From Tabrizicola sp. (GTDB lineage: Bacteria; Pseudomonadota; Alphaproteobacteria; Rhodobacterales; Rhodobacteraceae), in contig JAEULQ010000105.1 of the NCBI GenBank assembly GCA_016792685.1, positions 1-64,000 of the forward strand: a stretch of 64,000 nt of DNA, written 5' to 3'. A program made the translations under genes and the position numbers. Below are positions 44,712-54,866 of this stretch, piece after piece. The notes under the pieces are model-generated. The model saw nothing but the letters and a program-made list of their open reading frames with translations. It was not told the DNA's origin and ran no database searches. The number at the start of each line of letters is the position of its first letter. The stretch's first letter is position 1.

Positions 44712-45854
44712 GTGCGACCTGACCTCGAAACAAGTGCCGGGCTTGAGGTGGTGAAGGACGCGATCCTCCGCGCCACCCGGCCGGGGGAAAAGGGTGACTT
44801 CGCGCAGGTCTGCCGCGTCTTCGGACCGGACCGTCGCCCCGTCGCCCTCTCCGATACCATCGCCCGCCCCGGACGCCTGTCCCTGTCCGCGCCCTGTCCC
44901 GATCCCGCCGGCCTGCCCCTCCGTAGCGGCCGCTGGCTCTTCGGCGGCATCGGATTCCTGCATTTTGGCCATGCGCTGATCTTTTCGACGGCCCGGCTCT
45001 GGGCACTTGATCACATGAAGGGTGCGGTCGATGGCATCCTCTACTTCGACCGAAGTACCCGGCACGGAACCCGCTCCGGCACCAGCCGCCATGTCGAGGC
45101 GATCCTCGCGCTCCTCGGCATCGATCTGCCTGTGGTCACGGTCGGCCAGGACGAACGGGTGGAGGAGCTGGTCGTCGCCGAAGCCGGCATCTCGACCAGC
45201 GCCGACCTCTTCGCGGGTACCGAAGGCTTCCGCGCGTTCATCCGGCGGCGCCTTTGCCCGGCACCAGGGTCAGTTCCTTCGGCCCATGTCCCCGAAACCC
45301 ATCTCTATGTCTCCCGGCTGAAGCTTGGGTACGCCAAGACCGGCCTCATGTTCGAAGACAGGATCGAGACCCTGATGGCCGCCGCTGGATACCAGGTCTT
45401 CTACCCCGAACGATCCAGCCTCGAAGACCAGGTAGCGCTCTACCGGCGTGCCGCCCGGATCGTCGGTGTGGACGGCTCGGCGCTTCACCTTGCCGCCTTC
45501 GCCGCCCCGGCCTCGGCGCAGGTTGCGATCCTCGGCCGCCGGCCATACTTTCCCGAAGCGCTCGCCGGTCAGTTCCGGGCCTTTTCGGGAGCTTCAGCCT
45601 GCGTCCTTCGCCCGCCCACCCAAATCTTCCGCCCGCCCGGTCATGTCGAGACCAGCGACGCCTGGACCGCAAGCTACAGCCTGCCCGACTTCCCAAGCCT
45701 CGAACGCGCTCTGGCCGACGCGGGTTTTCTCGCCGCGGCGCGCGGCGGCTGGACCAACCCGACCCAAGAAGAGCTCGACGCGCGCATCAGGCTCATCTCG
45801 CGGCGGAGCGGACGCAGCCTCGCATCACATCCTGCCGACCGGCTCCCAATCTGA
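44712..45854 (+). CDS. Glycosyltransferase family 61 (DUF563) protein
   Basis: 380 residues starting at GTG 44712 directly after the previous stop. RWLFGGIGFLHFGHALIFSTARLW and the DVxP-type C-terminal segment VFYPERSSLEDQVALYRRAARIVGVDGSALHLAAFA are the hallmarks of DUF563/GT61. Cytoplasmic or membrane-peripheral. Probably involved in a capsule or surface polysaccharide. Donor and acceptor unknown. Confidence 0.72.
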   Translation: MRPDLETSAGLEVVKDAILRATRPGEKGDFAQVCRVFGPDRRPVALSDTIARPGRLSLSAPCPDPAGLPLRSGRWLFGGIGFLHFGHALIFSTARLWALDHMKGAVDGILYFDRSTRHGTRSGTSRHVEAILALLGIDLPVVTVGQDERVEELVVAEAGISTSADLFAGTEGFRAFIRRRLCPAPGSVPSAHVPETHLYVSRLKLGYAKTGLMFEDRIETLMAAAGYQVFYPERSSLEDQVALYRRAARIVGVDGSALHLAAFAAPASAQVAILGRRPYFPEALAGQFRAFSGASACVLRPPTQIFRPPGHVETSDAWTASYSLPDFPSLERALADAGFLAAARGGWTNPTQEELDARIRLISRRSGRSLASHPADRLPI

Positions 45855-45863
45855 GGACCCCCA

Positions 45864-46253
45864 ATGACCGAAACCTTCCTCTACCTCACCCTTGGCACCA
45901 ATGATCTTGCCCGTGCCACCCGCTTTTACGATGCGACCCTTGCCCCGCTGGGCATGATCCGCCGCGCGACCGAAGCGGAGGAGATCGGCTACGGCCTGCC
46001 CGAGGACCGCCGCACCCGGCTCTGGATCACCCGCCCCTTCGATGGCAAGCCCGCCACAGTGGGCAACGGCTCTATGCCCGCCCTGGTGGCACCCAGCCGC
46101 GCGGCCGTCGATGCCTTCCACAAGGCCGCCCTGTCGCATGGCGGCAGTGACGAGGGCGCCCCGGGCCTGCGCCCCTATGGTACGGGCTTCTACGCCTGCT
46201 ACGTCCGTGACCCCGATGGCAACAAGCTTTCCGCTGTCCACGAAAGCCCGTAA
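45864..46253 (+). CDS. VOC family (glyoxalase/dioxygenase fold) protein
   Basis: 129 residues. Starts LYLTLGTNDLARATRFYDATLAPLGM; the C-terminal GTGFYACYVRDPDGNKLSAVHE carries the typical metal-ligand Glu of the fold. Small soluble enzyme or binding protein; substrate unknown. Nine bp after the GT61 gene, probably same operon. Confidence 0.83.
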   Translation: MTETFLYLTLGTNDLARATRFYDATLAPLGMIRRATEAEEIGYGLPEDRRTRLWITRPFDGKPATVGNGSMPALVAPSRAAVDAFHKAALSHGGSDEGAPGLRPYGTGFYACYVRDPDGNKLSAVHESP

Positions 46254-46483
46254 GCCCGCCCTTTCACTTTTGCCCAAATATCCCCGCCGGAGGCACCGAC
46301 GCCTGCCCCGGGCACCGCGCCTCCGACCGTCCCACGGCAGCACCGTCCAATGGATATGAGCCGGATCAGAGAACGTATAGGTTTTCCCGGCGAATGGATG
46401 TCCGGAGGACAGCTCCCCTCCGGGAACCCTTGCACCCCGCCCCCCTTCCGCCTAGATAGGCGCGTCAGCCGCCGGAGCGTCCC
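46254..46483. other. Intergenic region before secG
   Basis: 230 bp. Holds one copy of the CAAATATCCCCG element (46275-46286) that also occurs near 7385 and 61607, and GC-rich short dyads. The presumed secG promoter is here; no ORF of its own. Confidence 0.35.
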
Positions 46484-46891
46484 TTGGAAAACGTCGTCCT
46501 CACTATCCACCTGATCCTCGCCCTGCTTCTCATCGGAATCGTGCTCTTGCAGCGCTCCGAAGGCGGCGGCCTTGGCATCGGCGGTGGTGGCGGCGGCACG
46601 ATGTCAGCGCGCGGCGCTGCAACGGCGCTGACCAAGCTGACCTGGATCTTCGCGGCGGCCTTCATCGTCACCTCGGTGACCCTCACCATCCTTGCCACCC
46701 GCGGCAATGAGGGCGGCTCGGTGGTCGACAGTGTTGCCGCCGAAGCTCCCGCCACCGATACGACCACGACCGAAGCGCCGGCCACCGGTGGCGGTCTCGC
46801 TGGGACCGACCTGACTCTGCCCGGAACGGCGGACGCGCCCGTGACGCCGCCGCGTGCGGATGAACCCGCCGCCCCCGCCACCAACCCCTAA
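46484..46891 (+). CDS. secG: Preprotein translocase subunit SecG
   Basis: 135 residues beginning at TTG 46484. Two membrane helices (ENVVLTIHLILALLLIGIVLL and a second at 48-70) separated by the glycine-rich QRSEGGGLGIGGGGGG loop, then a Thr/Ala/Pro-rich tail longer than in E. coli, as usual for this group. Part of the SecYEG channel. Followed by pyrG as in other Rhodobacterales. Confidence 0.9.
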   Translation: MENVVLTIHLILALLLIGIVLLQRSEGGGLGIGGGGGGTMSARGAATALTKLTWIFAAAFIVTSVTLTILATRGNEGGSVVDSVAAEAPATDTTTTEAPATGGGLAGTDLTLPGTADAPVTPPRADEPAAPATNP

Positions 46892-46921
46892 GACTACAAC
46901 TGCTTGGCCAGCCTGACGCGC

Positions 46922-46948
46922 CGCCCGCATGATATAGCTGGGCGGGCG
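46922..46948 (+). repeat. Hairpin after secG
   Basis: 7-bp stem CGCCCGC (46922-46928) with GCGGGCG (46942-46948), 13-nt loop, 30 bp after the secG stop. No T-run follows; likely a weak terminator or the first of several leader hairpins before pyrG. Confidence 0.5.
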
Positions 46949-46961
46949 TTGCCTAACGTTG

Positions 46962-47042
46962 CGGGAGTCGCTATACCTCGACTCCCGTGGTGCCGCGATT
47001 CCACCCAGTCCGAATCGCGCTGATTGACACGGGAGTCCCGCC
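46962..47042 (+). promoter_or_regulatory. Candidate pyrG leader switch with mutually exclusive hairpins
   Basis: GACTCCCGTG at 46980-46989 can pair with CGGGAGTC(G) upstream (9 bp, 46962-46970 with 46979-46987, loop of 8) or with CACGGGAGTC downstream (10 bp, 47028-47037). The downstream partner contains GGGAG, the ribosome binding site of pyrG, whose TTG start is at 47043. A small hairpin (46994-47000 with 47013-47019) fills the loop of the second structure. The layout fits control of pyrG translation by alternative folding; the trigger is unknown. Confidence 0.45.
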
Positions 47043-48686
<1,644 letters not shown>

Positions 48687-48696
48687 GGGATCATCT

Positions 48697-49434
48697 GTGT
48701 CTTTCAGACGCTTAACGAGTTCCGCCGCATGCGCGGGTTATGGCGTCGCTATGTCTTGCTTGACCCTCGTGGTAGGCATGGCTTCCGCCCAGGAAGTCGG
48801 CCCGGTACCCTATTCGTCGATCAAGAGCCCCCCCGCAATTGCAGTCGACCTTCCCGATGTGCCTGACGGTTCAGGCATCACCCTAGAAGGCACCTATAGT
48901 TTTTTCGGGGGGCGGATCGGAAGAACATTCAAAGGCCAATCTGTCCAGTCTCGCGAATTCTACGGCGAACTGTTTGATGAACTTGTCGGCAATCCCAGTA
49001 ACCCCCTGACTCTGAACAGTGACAGCGGCGCAAGTCTCTGGATCGGTGACCCGATCGGCTCTGCCTCGCTTGCCCTAAGCGGCATAAGTCAGCACCCTAG
49101 CGGTTCAAACGACCCAATCGGCGCGGGTTCCATTTCAATCCTTTTTGATGAGCCCGTCTGCCAGTTTGCCTTCAAGGCCAACATCAAAAGACCGATGCGT
49201 CCGATCTCTGGAAACTACATCCGCGGCCCCTTGAGAGTCACCTTCTACACTGCGGAAGGGAACGTTTTGGGAGAATATGTTCTTGGAAGAGATGACAGTA
49301 CTAGTTTTGGTTTTTCCCAATCTACCGGCGCGATCCCATCGATCAGCGGAATCACAGTTGAGAACATAGACGAAGGCGGCATCGCAGTCTCTGACATGAA
49401 GTATAATATCGAGTGCATGCCTTTCGTGAGTTGA
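48697..49434 (+). CDS. Unrecognised exported protein
   Basis: 245 residues from GTG 48697, 10 bp after pyrG. N-terminal signal peptide (CLTLVVGMASA then QEVGP) and a mature part rich in Gly, Ser and beta-formers, with one Cys pair (VCQFAF and IECMPF). Looks like a secreted beta-sandwich. Composition is less GC-rich than its neighbours (22 of 60 GC in the row starting 49261), suggesting acquisition. No family recognised. Confidence 0.6.
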   Translation: MSFRRLTSSAACAGYGVAMSCLTLVVGMASAQEVGPVPYSSIKSPPAIAVDLPDVPDGSGITLEGTYSFFGGRIGRTFKGQSVQSREFYGELFDELVGNPSNPLTLNSDSGASLWIGDPIGSASLALSGISQHPSGSNDPIGAGSISILFDEPVCQFAFKANIKRPMRPISGNYIRGPLRVTFYTAEGNVLGEYVLGRDDSTSFGFSQSTGAIPSISGITVENIDEGGIAVSDMKYNIECMPFVS

Positions 49435-49668
49435 CGGCAGATTTTTTGGGGGCAATAGCCCGGATTATGCTCTGCCCTCGATCGGGCATGTCAGCAAAGT
49501 CACTGAAGCAACCTATCTCGACGCGCTTGCCGAGGTGCGCTGGTTGATCGCCGCGCCAGACGGAAAAGGCCGAGGCCAGATCGGTCCCGGCCTCAATCCT
49601 TAACGCCACCTAAACGCCCACAGGCAAGTCCCTGATTCACAAGGACCCGCCAAGGCCGTCCTGCGTGG
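49435..49668. other. Intergenic region with a possible gene remnant
   Basis: 234 bp between the exported protein and TerC genes. On the minus strand, 49609 down to about 49445 has GC-rich codons reading ALRIEAGTDLASAFSVWRGDQ and continuing for some 50 residues, then runs antisense into the exported-protein gene. It may be the fragment of a lost gene or chance. No RNA gene or clear terminator. Confidence 0.3.
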
Positions 49669-50328
49669 TCAGCTCAGCATCCCGAGAACCATCGGCTCCA
49701 CCTCGTGCCAGCCCTCCCACATCATCTTCAGCGCGACATAGAGGATGATCAGGAGGCCGACATAGGCGATCCAGCGGTGCTTGTTCAGAAGCTGGGCAAT
49801 CCAGCTCGCGGCCAGGCCCATCAGCGCGATCGACAGGATCAGGCCGATGATCAGAACGGTCGGATGCCCATGCGCGGCGCCAGCGACGGCCAGCACGTTG
49901 TCGAGGCTCATCGAGACGTCCGCGATCACGATCTGGATCGCTGCCTGGGCAAAGGTCTTCCGCGGCGCCCCACCCGCCACCGTTCCGTCGGCGTTCAGGT
50001 CGGCCTCGGCCAGGGCTTCAACCGCGGCATCCTCGGCCTGGTGGGTGGTCGACAGCTCGCGCCACATCTTCCAGCAGACCCACAGGAGCAGGACGCCCCC
50101 CGCCAGCAGCAACCCGGCAATCGCCAGAAGCTGGGTCGTGACCAGGGCAAAGCCGATCCGCATCACGGTTGCCGCGATGATCCCGACCAGGATCGCCTTG
50201 GCCCGCTGTTCCTTTGGCAGACCCGCCGCCGCCAGACCGATGACGATGGCATTGTCGCCCGCCAACACCAGGTCGATGCCGATGACCTGCATCAGGGCAA
50301 CAAGCCCTTCGTAGGTGAAGATTTCCAT
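49669..50328 (-). CDS. TerC-family integral membrane protein
   Basis: 219 residues from ATG 50328 (CGAGGGGAACGGG upstream). About seven helices with the two acidic motifs GIDLVLAGDNAIVIGLAA and IVIADVSMSLDNVLAVAGAA that mark TerC/Alx proteins, which export or handle Mn(II) and are linked to tellurite resistance. Monocistronic. I found no yybP-ykoY-like riboswitch in the 101 bp upstream. Confidence 0.87.
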   Translation of the reverse strand: MEIFTYEGLVALMQVIGIDLVLAGDNAIVIGLAAAGLPKEQRAKAILVGIIAATVMRIGFALVTTQLLAIAGLLLAGGVLLLWVCWKMWRELSTTHQAEDAAVEALAEADLNADGTVAGGAPRKTFAQAAIQIVIADVSMSLDNVLAVAGAAHGHPTVLIIGLILSIALMGLAASWIAQLLNKHRWIAYVGLLIILYVALKMMWEGWHEVEPMVLGMLS

Positions 50329-50429
50329 CCCGTTCCCCTCGCGTTTCCCGACGCTCGTACGCGCGCGCAGGCTTGGGATCAAGTCAGTAGCGGCTTTCCA
50401 AGCGGCACAAAGCCGGGTAGGGCGAGGGC

Positions 50430-51227
50430 ATGCTCTCCTATCAGCACCTCTACCACGCCGGAAATCTCGCCGATGTCCACAAACATGCGGCGCTGGCCTG
50501 GGTGCTGGACTATCTGACCCGCAAGGACAAGCCGCTCACCTATATCGAGACCCATGCCGGGCGCGGGCTCTATGATCTGGGCGCCGAAGAGGCCGTGAAG
50601 ACCGGCGAGGCGGCAGCGGGCATCGCCCTGGCGGAATCCCTGTTCCCGAAGGACCATCCCTATCGCCAGCGGCTGGAGGAGACCCGGGCAGCCTATGGCC
50701 CGCATGCCTATCCCGGCTCTCCGCTGATCGCGGCTCTGGGCCTGCGCGAGACCGACTCGATCCATCTGGCCGAGCTTCACCCTCAGGAGCACGCCTTCCT
50801 GCAAGCTGCCGCAAAGGACTGGGGTGCCCATGTCCACCGGCAGGACGGGTTCGAACTGGCGCTGGCCATCACCCCGCCCACTCCGCGCCGGGGGTTGATG
50901 CTGATCGACCCCTCCTACGAGGTGAAGGCCGATTACGAAGCCATTCCCCGCCACATGGCCGCGATCCATCGCAAATGGAATGTCGGGATCCTTATTCTTT
51001 GGTATCCGATCCTGCGGGGCGGCGCGCATGGCCCGATGCTGCGGGCGCTTGCAAAGGCCTTTCCTGAAGGCCTTTGCCACGAGGTCCGCTTTCCGCCTGC
51101 ACGCGAAGGGCACCGGATGGAAGGGTCGGGCCTCTTTGTCGTCAATGCGCCCTACGGGCTGGATGCCGAGCTTTCGGCGCTTGGCGCCCGCTTCGCAAGG
51201 CTTCCCAAGGCGGCGCCGAAGCCCTAG
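50430..51227 (+). CDS. rlmJ: 23S rRNA (adenine-2030-N6)-methyltransferase RlmJ
   Basis: 265 residues. LSYQHLYHAGNLADVHKHAALAWVL start, the SAM pocket ETHAGRGLYDL and the catalytic LIDPSYE (D-P-S/P-Y) are typical. Methylates 23S rRNA in the peptidyl-transferase region. First of three closely spaced genes. Confidence 0.9.
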   Translation: MLSYQHLYHAGNLADVHKHAALAWVLDYLTRKDKPLTYIETHAGRGLYDLGAEEAVKTGEAAAGIALAESLFPKDHPYRQRLEETRAAYGPHAYPGSPLIAALGLRETDSIHLAELHPQEHAFLQAAAKDWGAHVHRQDGFELALAITPPTPRRGLMLIDPSYEVKADYEAIPRHMAAIHRKWNVGILILWYPILRGGAHGPMLRALAKAFPEGLCHEVRFPPAREGHRMEGSGLFVVNAPYGLDAELSALGARFARLPKAAPKP

Positions 51228-51236
51228 ATATCCGGC

Positions 51237-51671
51237 ATGATCGACCTCATCCGCCGCCTTCTGGCCCCCGAACCCGCCCGCCTGCCCGAGCCCGATGCCA
51301 AGCTGGCGCTGGCCGCCCTTCTGGTCCGCGTCGCCCGGACCGATGGTCTTTACTCTGCCGAAGAGGTGGAACGGATCGACCGCGTTCTGGCCCGCCACCA
51401 CGGGCTTGATCCCTTTGCCGCCGCCAAACTGCGCAGTCAGGCAGAGGAGATCGAACGCGAGGCTCCCGATACGGTCCGCTTCACCCGCGCGCTGAAAGAC
51501 GCCGTGGCACTGGACGAACGGTCGGGGCTGATGACCGCGCTCTGGTCGGTCGCGCTGGCCGACGGATTGCGCGAGGCGCACGAAGACCGGCTCCTGCGGC
51601 TGGTGGCAAATCTTTTGGGCCTGACTGACGTCGAATCGGCCCTCGCACGGCAGAGGGCCGAAACAGAATGA
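51237..51671 (+). CDS. TerB-like (tellurite-resistance family) protein
   Basis: 144 residues, all helical. LALAALLVRVARTDGLYSAEEVERIDRVL and MTALWSVALADGLREAHEDRLLRLVANLLGL are the two TerB-like acidic motifs. Soluble, function unknown. Nine bp after rlmJ and overlapping the next gene by ATGA, so they form an operon. Confidence 0.78.
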   Translation: MIDLIRRLLAPEPARLPEPDAKLALAALLVRVARTDGLYSAEEVERIDRVLARHHGLDPFAAAKLRSQAEEIEREAPDTVRFTRALKDAVALDERSGLMTALWSVALADGLREAHEDRLLRLVANLLGLTDVESALARQRAETE

Positions 51672-52438
51672 TCGCAAGCCTTGGCATGTATGACTTCGGG
51701 CCGCTACAAGGCGCGAATGACCGGCTTTGGCGGCTTGTCCGTGACGCATTGCGCGACCAGGGCATCCCCGCCCCCGAGACCCTGACCCGCGGCGAAGCGG
51801 CCTATTGGCCGGCCTGGCAATCTCCCGATCTGATCCTGTCGCAAACCTGCGGCTATCCGTTCCGGGCCCGTCTGCACGACAAGGTCACCTATGTCGGCAC
51901 CCCGGACTACGGCGTCGAGGGTTGCCCGGCCGGCCACTACTGCTCGGTCTTCGTCGCCCGCGCGGATGATCCGCGTCGGACGCTGGCCGAATTCGACGGC
52001 GCGCGCTTTGCCTTCAACGAACCCCTGTCCCAGTCCGGCTGGGCGGCGCCGCAGACCCATGCCGCCAAGCTTGGGATCAGACTGCCGCCGACCCTGCAGA
52101 CCGGCGGACACCTGCTGTCGGCCCGTGCGGTCGCCGAGGGCCGGGCCGACCTTGCAGCGCTGGATGCCGTGACCCACGCACTGATGTTATCCAGCGACCC
52201 GGTTTCCGATCGTCTGCGCGTCATCGCGGTGACCGATCCGACCCCGGGCCTGCCCTATATCAGCGGACCGGGCCATGATCCGGAACCGATCTTCCAGGCC
52301 ATCAGCGCCGCGATCGCCGCCCTCTCGGACGAGGATCGCGTGGCGCTTCGGCTGAAGGGTATCGTGCGTATTCCTCTGGCCGCCTACCTTGCCGTGCCCA
52401 ATCCGCCAGCCCCCGAACAGATTGCCGCGTCAATCTGA
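51668..52438 (+). CDS. PhnD/phosphate-phosphonate binding-protein-like, without signal peptide
   Basis: 256 residues. IASLGMYDFGPLQGANDRLWRLVRDALRDQGIPAPE and the central DLILSQTCGYPFR and YCSVFVARADD segments are PhnD-like (periplasmic binding protein fold II). No hydrophobic signal at the N-terminus, so it appears cytoplasmic, and no permease or ATPase of a phosphonate system is adjacent. Coupled to the TerB-like gene. A ligand sensor or an enzyme-like role is possible. Confidence 0.72.
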   Translation: MIASLGMYDFGPLQGANDRLWRLVRDALRDQGIPAPETLTRGEAAYWPAWQSPDLILSQTCGYPFRARLHDKVTYVGTPDYGVEGCPAGHYCSVFVARADDPRRTLAEFDGARFAFNEPLSQSGWAAPQTHAAKLGIRLPPTLQTGGHLLSARAVAEGRADLAALDAVTHALMLSSDPVSDRLRVIAVTDPTPGLPYISGPGHDPEPIFQAISAAIAALSDEDRVALRLKGIVRIPLAAYLAVPNPPAPEQIAASI

Positions 52439-52443
52439 TCAAA
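52436..52443 (+). promoter_or_regulatory. TGATCAAA element upstream of the second ABC operon
   Basis: CAATCTGATCAAA overlaps the stop of the PhnD-like gene and stands about 100 bp before the ATPase start. Matches CAATATGATCAAA ahead of the first polyamine-type operon (3413-3420) and shares the core with 56587-56594. Candidate site for a common regulator. Confidence 0.35.
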
Positions 52444-52540
52444 TCACCGACGAGTTGCTGCGGTTTCGGCCAATTCGGCGTTGCAATAGCGCAGATTCTC
52501 AGCCCTACTGCCTGACCAACCGACCTAGACACGAAGCCCC

Positions 52541-53320
52541 ATGCCAGACGCCACGGACATCCCGGTCATCGAAATCCGCGACCTGCACAAGAGCTATGGC
52601 AAGCTTGAGGTGCTCAAGGGCGTTGACCTTGTCGCCCCGCGCGGACATGTCGTGTCGCTCATCGGGTCGTCGGGGTCGGGCAAGTCCACGCTTCTGCGCT
52701 GCTGCAACCTGCTGGAGGACAGCCAGCAGGGCGTGATCAAGTTCGAAGGCGAAGCGGTGCAATGGAAGGGCGAAGGCCTGAACCGCCACCCCGCCGACCG
52801 GGCGCAGGTCACGCGGATCCGCACCAACCTATCGATGGTCTTCCAGCAGTTCAACCTCTGGTCCCACCTCACGATCCTGCAGAACGTGATGGAGGCGCCG
52901 GTCACCGTGCTCAAGCGCGACCCGAAAGAGGTCGAGGAAAAGGCCCGCCATTACCTCGCCAAGGTCGGGATCGGCGACAAGGCCGATGCCTGGCCCGCGC
53001 AGCTGTCCGGCGGCCAGCAGCAACGCGCCGCGATTGCGCGGGCGCTGTGCATGGAACCGCGCGCGCTGCTGTTCGACGAACCGACCTCCGCGCTCGACCC
53101 CGAGCTGGAACAAGAGGTCGTCCGCGTCATCAAGGCCCTGGCCGACGAAGGCCGCACGATGCTTCTTGTCACCCATGACATGAAGCTTGCTGCGGATTGC
53201 TCTGACCATGTGATCTTCCTCCACCAGGGCAAGATCGAGGAGCAGGGCCCGCCTGCCAGCCTGTTCGGCAATCCGCAAAGCGAACGGCTTCGCGGGTTCC
53301 TGTCGGCGACGGCGGCCTGA
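52541..53320 (+). CDS. Polar amino-acid-type ABC transporter ATP-binding protein (HisP/GlnQ family)
   Basis: 259 residues. Walker A GSSGSGKST, signature LSGGQQQR, Walker B ALLFDEP and switch His in LVTHDMKLA; HisP-like KFEGEAVQWKGEG segment. Energises the import system whose permeases lie at 54.9-56.6 kb. The stop overlaps the next start (TGATG at 53318-53322). Confidence 0.88.
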   Translation: MPDATDIPVIEIRDLHKSYGKLEVLKGVDLVAPRGHVVSLIGSSGSGKSTLLRCCNLLEDSQQGVIKFEGEAVQWKGEGLNRHPADRAQVTRIRTNLSMVFQQFNLWSHLTILQNVMEAPVTVLKRDPKEVEEKARHYLAKVGIGDKADAWPAQLSGGQQQRAAIARALCMEPRALLFDEPTSALDPELEQEVVRVIKALADEGRTMLLVTHDMKLAADCSDHVIFLHQGKIEEQGPPASLFGNPQSERLRGFLSATAA

Positions 53321-54027
53321 TGTCCTGCGTCGGCGCTATCGCCTCGGTGATGACCGGGCTGATCCTGGCCTCCTCCGAGCCGATCGTCATCGGCACCGAC
53401 GCCCCCTTCCCCGCCTATACCTATGTCGACGACACCGGAGAGATCACCGGGTTCGAGCGTGACATCATGGATCAGGTCTGCAGCCGCTCGGCACTGACTT
53501 GCAACTGGGAGCTGGCGAATTTCGATCAGTTGATCCCCGGCGTCATGTCTGGCCGTTTCGATGTCGTGCTTGGCGGGATCGCCGTGACCGACGAACGCCG
53601 CGCGCTTGTGGATTTCACCCAACCCTACCACGGCACCGACCCGAACGAATGGTACATCGGCAAGCCCGGCGCGCCAGAACCGGCCGCAGCGCTGGTGGCC
53701 GTGCAGTCCGGCACCGTGCAAGAAGCCCACCTGCGCCAGATGCGCTACCGCCATGTCTCGTTTCCGACCGAACCGCAGGTCCTGCAGGCGCTGCTCGACG
53801 GCAAGGTCGATCTCGCTCTGGGCCCGTTCGAGTCGCGGGCGGACATCCATACCTTTGTCGATCAGAACGGCTTCGACTTCGTCTATTCCGAACTCATCCT
53901 CGATGACGGCGTCGGCATGGCCGTCTGCAAGGGCAATACCGACCTGCTTGACAGCTTGAATGCGGCGCTGGATGCCATGCGTCGTGATGGAACGCTTGCA
54001 AGCATTGAAACTCGCTGGTTCGAATGA
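53320..54027 (+). CDS. Extracellular solute-binding protein, family 3 (first of two)
   Basis: 235 residues. Hydrophobic N-terminal segment GAIASVMTGLILASS serves as a short signal peptide. IGTDAPFPAYTYVDDTGEITGFERDIMDQVCSRSALTCNWEL and DVVLGGIAVTDERRALVDFTQPY mark the SBP_bac_3 fold. The segment FNDxSG-type binding loops are reduced. A second binding protein follows after 34 bp, so the importer may serve two ligands. Confidence 0.83.
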   Translation: MSCVGAIASVMTGLILASSEPIVIGTDAPFPAYTYVDDTGEITGFERDIMDQVCSRSALTCNWELANFDQLIPGVMSGRFDVVLGGIAVTDERRALVDFTQPYHGTDPNEWYIGKPGAPEPAAALVAVQSGTVQEAHLRQMRYRHVSFPTEPQVLQALLDGKVDLALGPFESRADIHTFVDQNGFDFVYSELILDDGVGMAVCKGNTDLLDSLNAALDAMRRDGTLASIETRWFE

Positions 54028-54061
54028 CCGGCACCACCATCCACGTTAAGGGAGACAACGG

Positions 54062-54814
54062 ATGAAAAAACTACTGATCGCTACCGCCCTCGCTGGCTTC
54101 TCTGGCGCAGCTTTCGCGCAGGATGTCGTGCGCCTGGGGACCGAGGGTGCCTACCCTCCCTACAACTTCATCAACGACGCCGGTGAAGTCGCGGGCTTCG
54201 AGCGTGAGTTCGGCGACGAGCTCTGCAAGCGCGCCGGGCTGACCTGCGAATGGGTGACGAACGAGTGGGATTCGATCATCCCGAACCTGCAGTCGGGCAA
54301 CTATGATGTGATCATCGCGGGGATGAGCATCACCGACGAGCGTGAGGAAGTCATCGACTTCAGCCAGGGCTACCTGCCCCCGGCTTCGTCGGCGTATCTG
54401 GCCGCTGCGGCGGATGCCGACCTGATGTCCGGCCCGGTCGCGGCGCAGACCTCGACGATCCAGGCCGCCTTCGTGGCCGAGAACGGCATGCAGCTCGTGG
54501 AATACGCGACCCCGGAAGAAACCGTTGCTGCCGTGAAGAACGGCGAAGCGGTCGCCGTGCTGGCCGACAAGGACTACCTCGCGCCGATCGCGGCGGAATC
54601 GGGCGGCGCGCTGGTGCTGCTGGCGAAGGAAGAGTCGATCGGCGGCGGCGTGGGCCTTGGCTTCCGCGACAGCGACGACGACCTGCGTGGCAAGTTCGAC
54701 GAGGCGATCAAGTCGATGAAGTGCGACGGCACGCTCGACGCGATGATCACCAAGGCCGAATACTTCGGGCCCGAGGCCAAGACCTGGGGCGATGCCGGCA
54801 AGGAAGGCTGCTAA
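54062..54814 (+). CDS. Extracellular solute-binding protein, family 3 (second of two)
   Basis: 250 residues with a standard signal peptide (MKKLLIATALAGFSGAAFA, cut before QDVV). RLGTEGAYPPYNFINDAGEVAGFEREFGDELCKRAGLTCEW and DVIIAGMSITDEREEVIDFSQGY are family signatures; two Cys pairs fit disulfides. Likely binds a cationic or polar amino acid or amine for the permeases. Followed by a UUCG hairpin that would hold up message decay or transcription. Confidence 0.87.
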   Translation: MKKLLIATALAGFSGAAFAQDVVRLGTEGAYPPYNFINDAGEVAGFEREFGDELCKRAGLTCEWVTNEWDSIIPNLQSGNYDVIIAGMSITDEREEVIDFSQGYLPPASSAYLAAAADADLMSGPVAAQTSTIQAAFVAENGMQLVEYATPEETVAAVKNGEAVAVLADKDYLAPIAAESGGALVLLAKEESIGGGVGLGFRDSDDDLRGKFDEAIKSMKCDGTLDAMITKAEYFGPEAKTWGDAGKEGC

Positions 54815-54823
54815 GCTTTGTCC

Positions 54824-54845
54824 GGGCGGGCCTTCGGGCCCGCCC
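54824..54845 (+). terminator. UUCG-loop intercistronic hairpin
   Basis: Perfect 9-bp stem GGGCGGGCC (54824-54832) with GGCCCGCCC (54837-54845), loop TTCG, between the binding protein and first permease genes. No T-run. Typical of ABC operons, where it keeps binding-protein levels above permease levels. Confidence 0.65.
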
Positions 54846-54866
54846 CTTGCCAACAGGACTGCATGA

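Noticed and set aside
49445-49609. Minus-strand frame reading ALRIEAGTDLASAFSVWRGDQ as a full gene
   Set aside because: Only about 55 plausible codons, no clear ribosome binding site, and then antisense to another gene. Kept only as a possible remnant.
50329-50429. A manganese (yybP-ykoY) riboswitch upstream of the TerC gene
   Set aside because: The short spacer lacks the two conserved internal loops and is shared with the divergent rlmJ gene.
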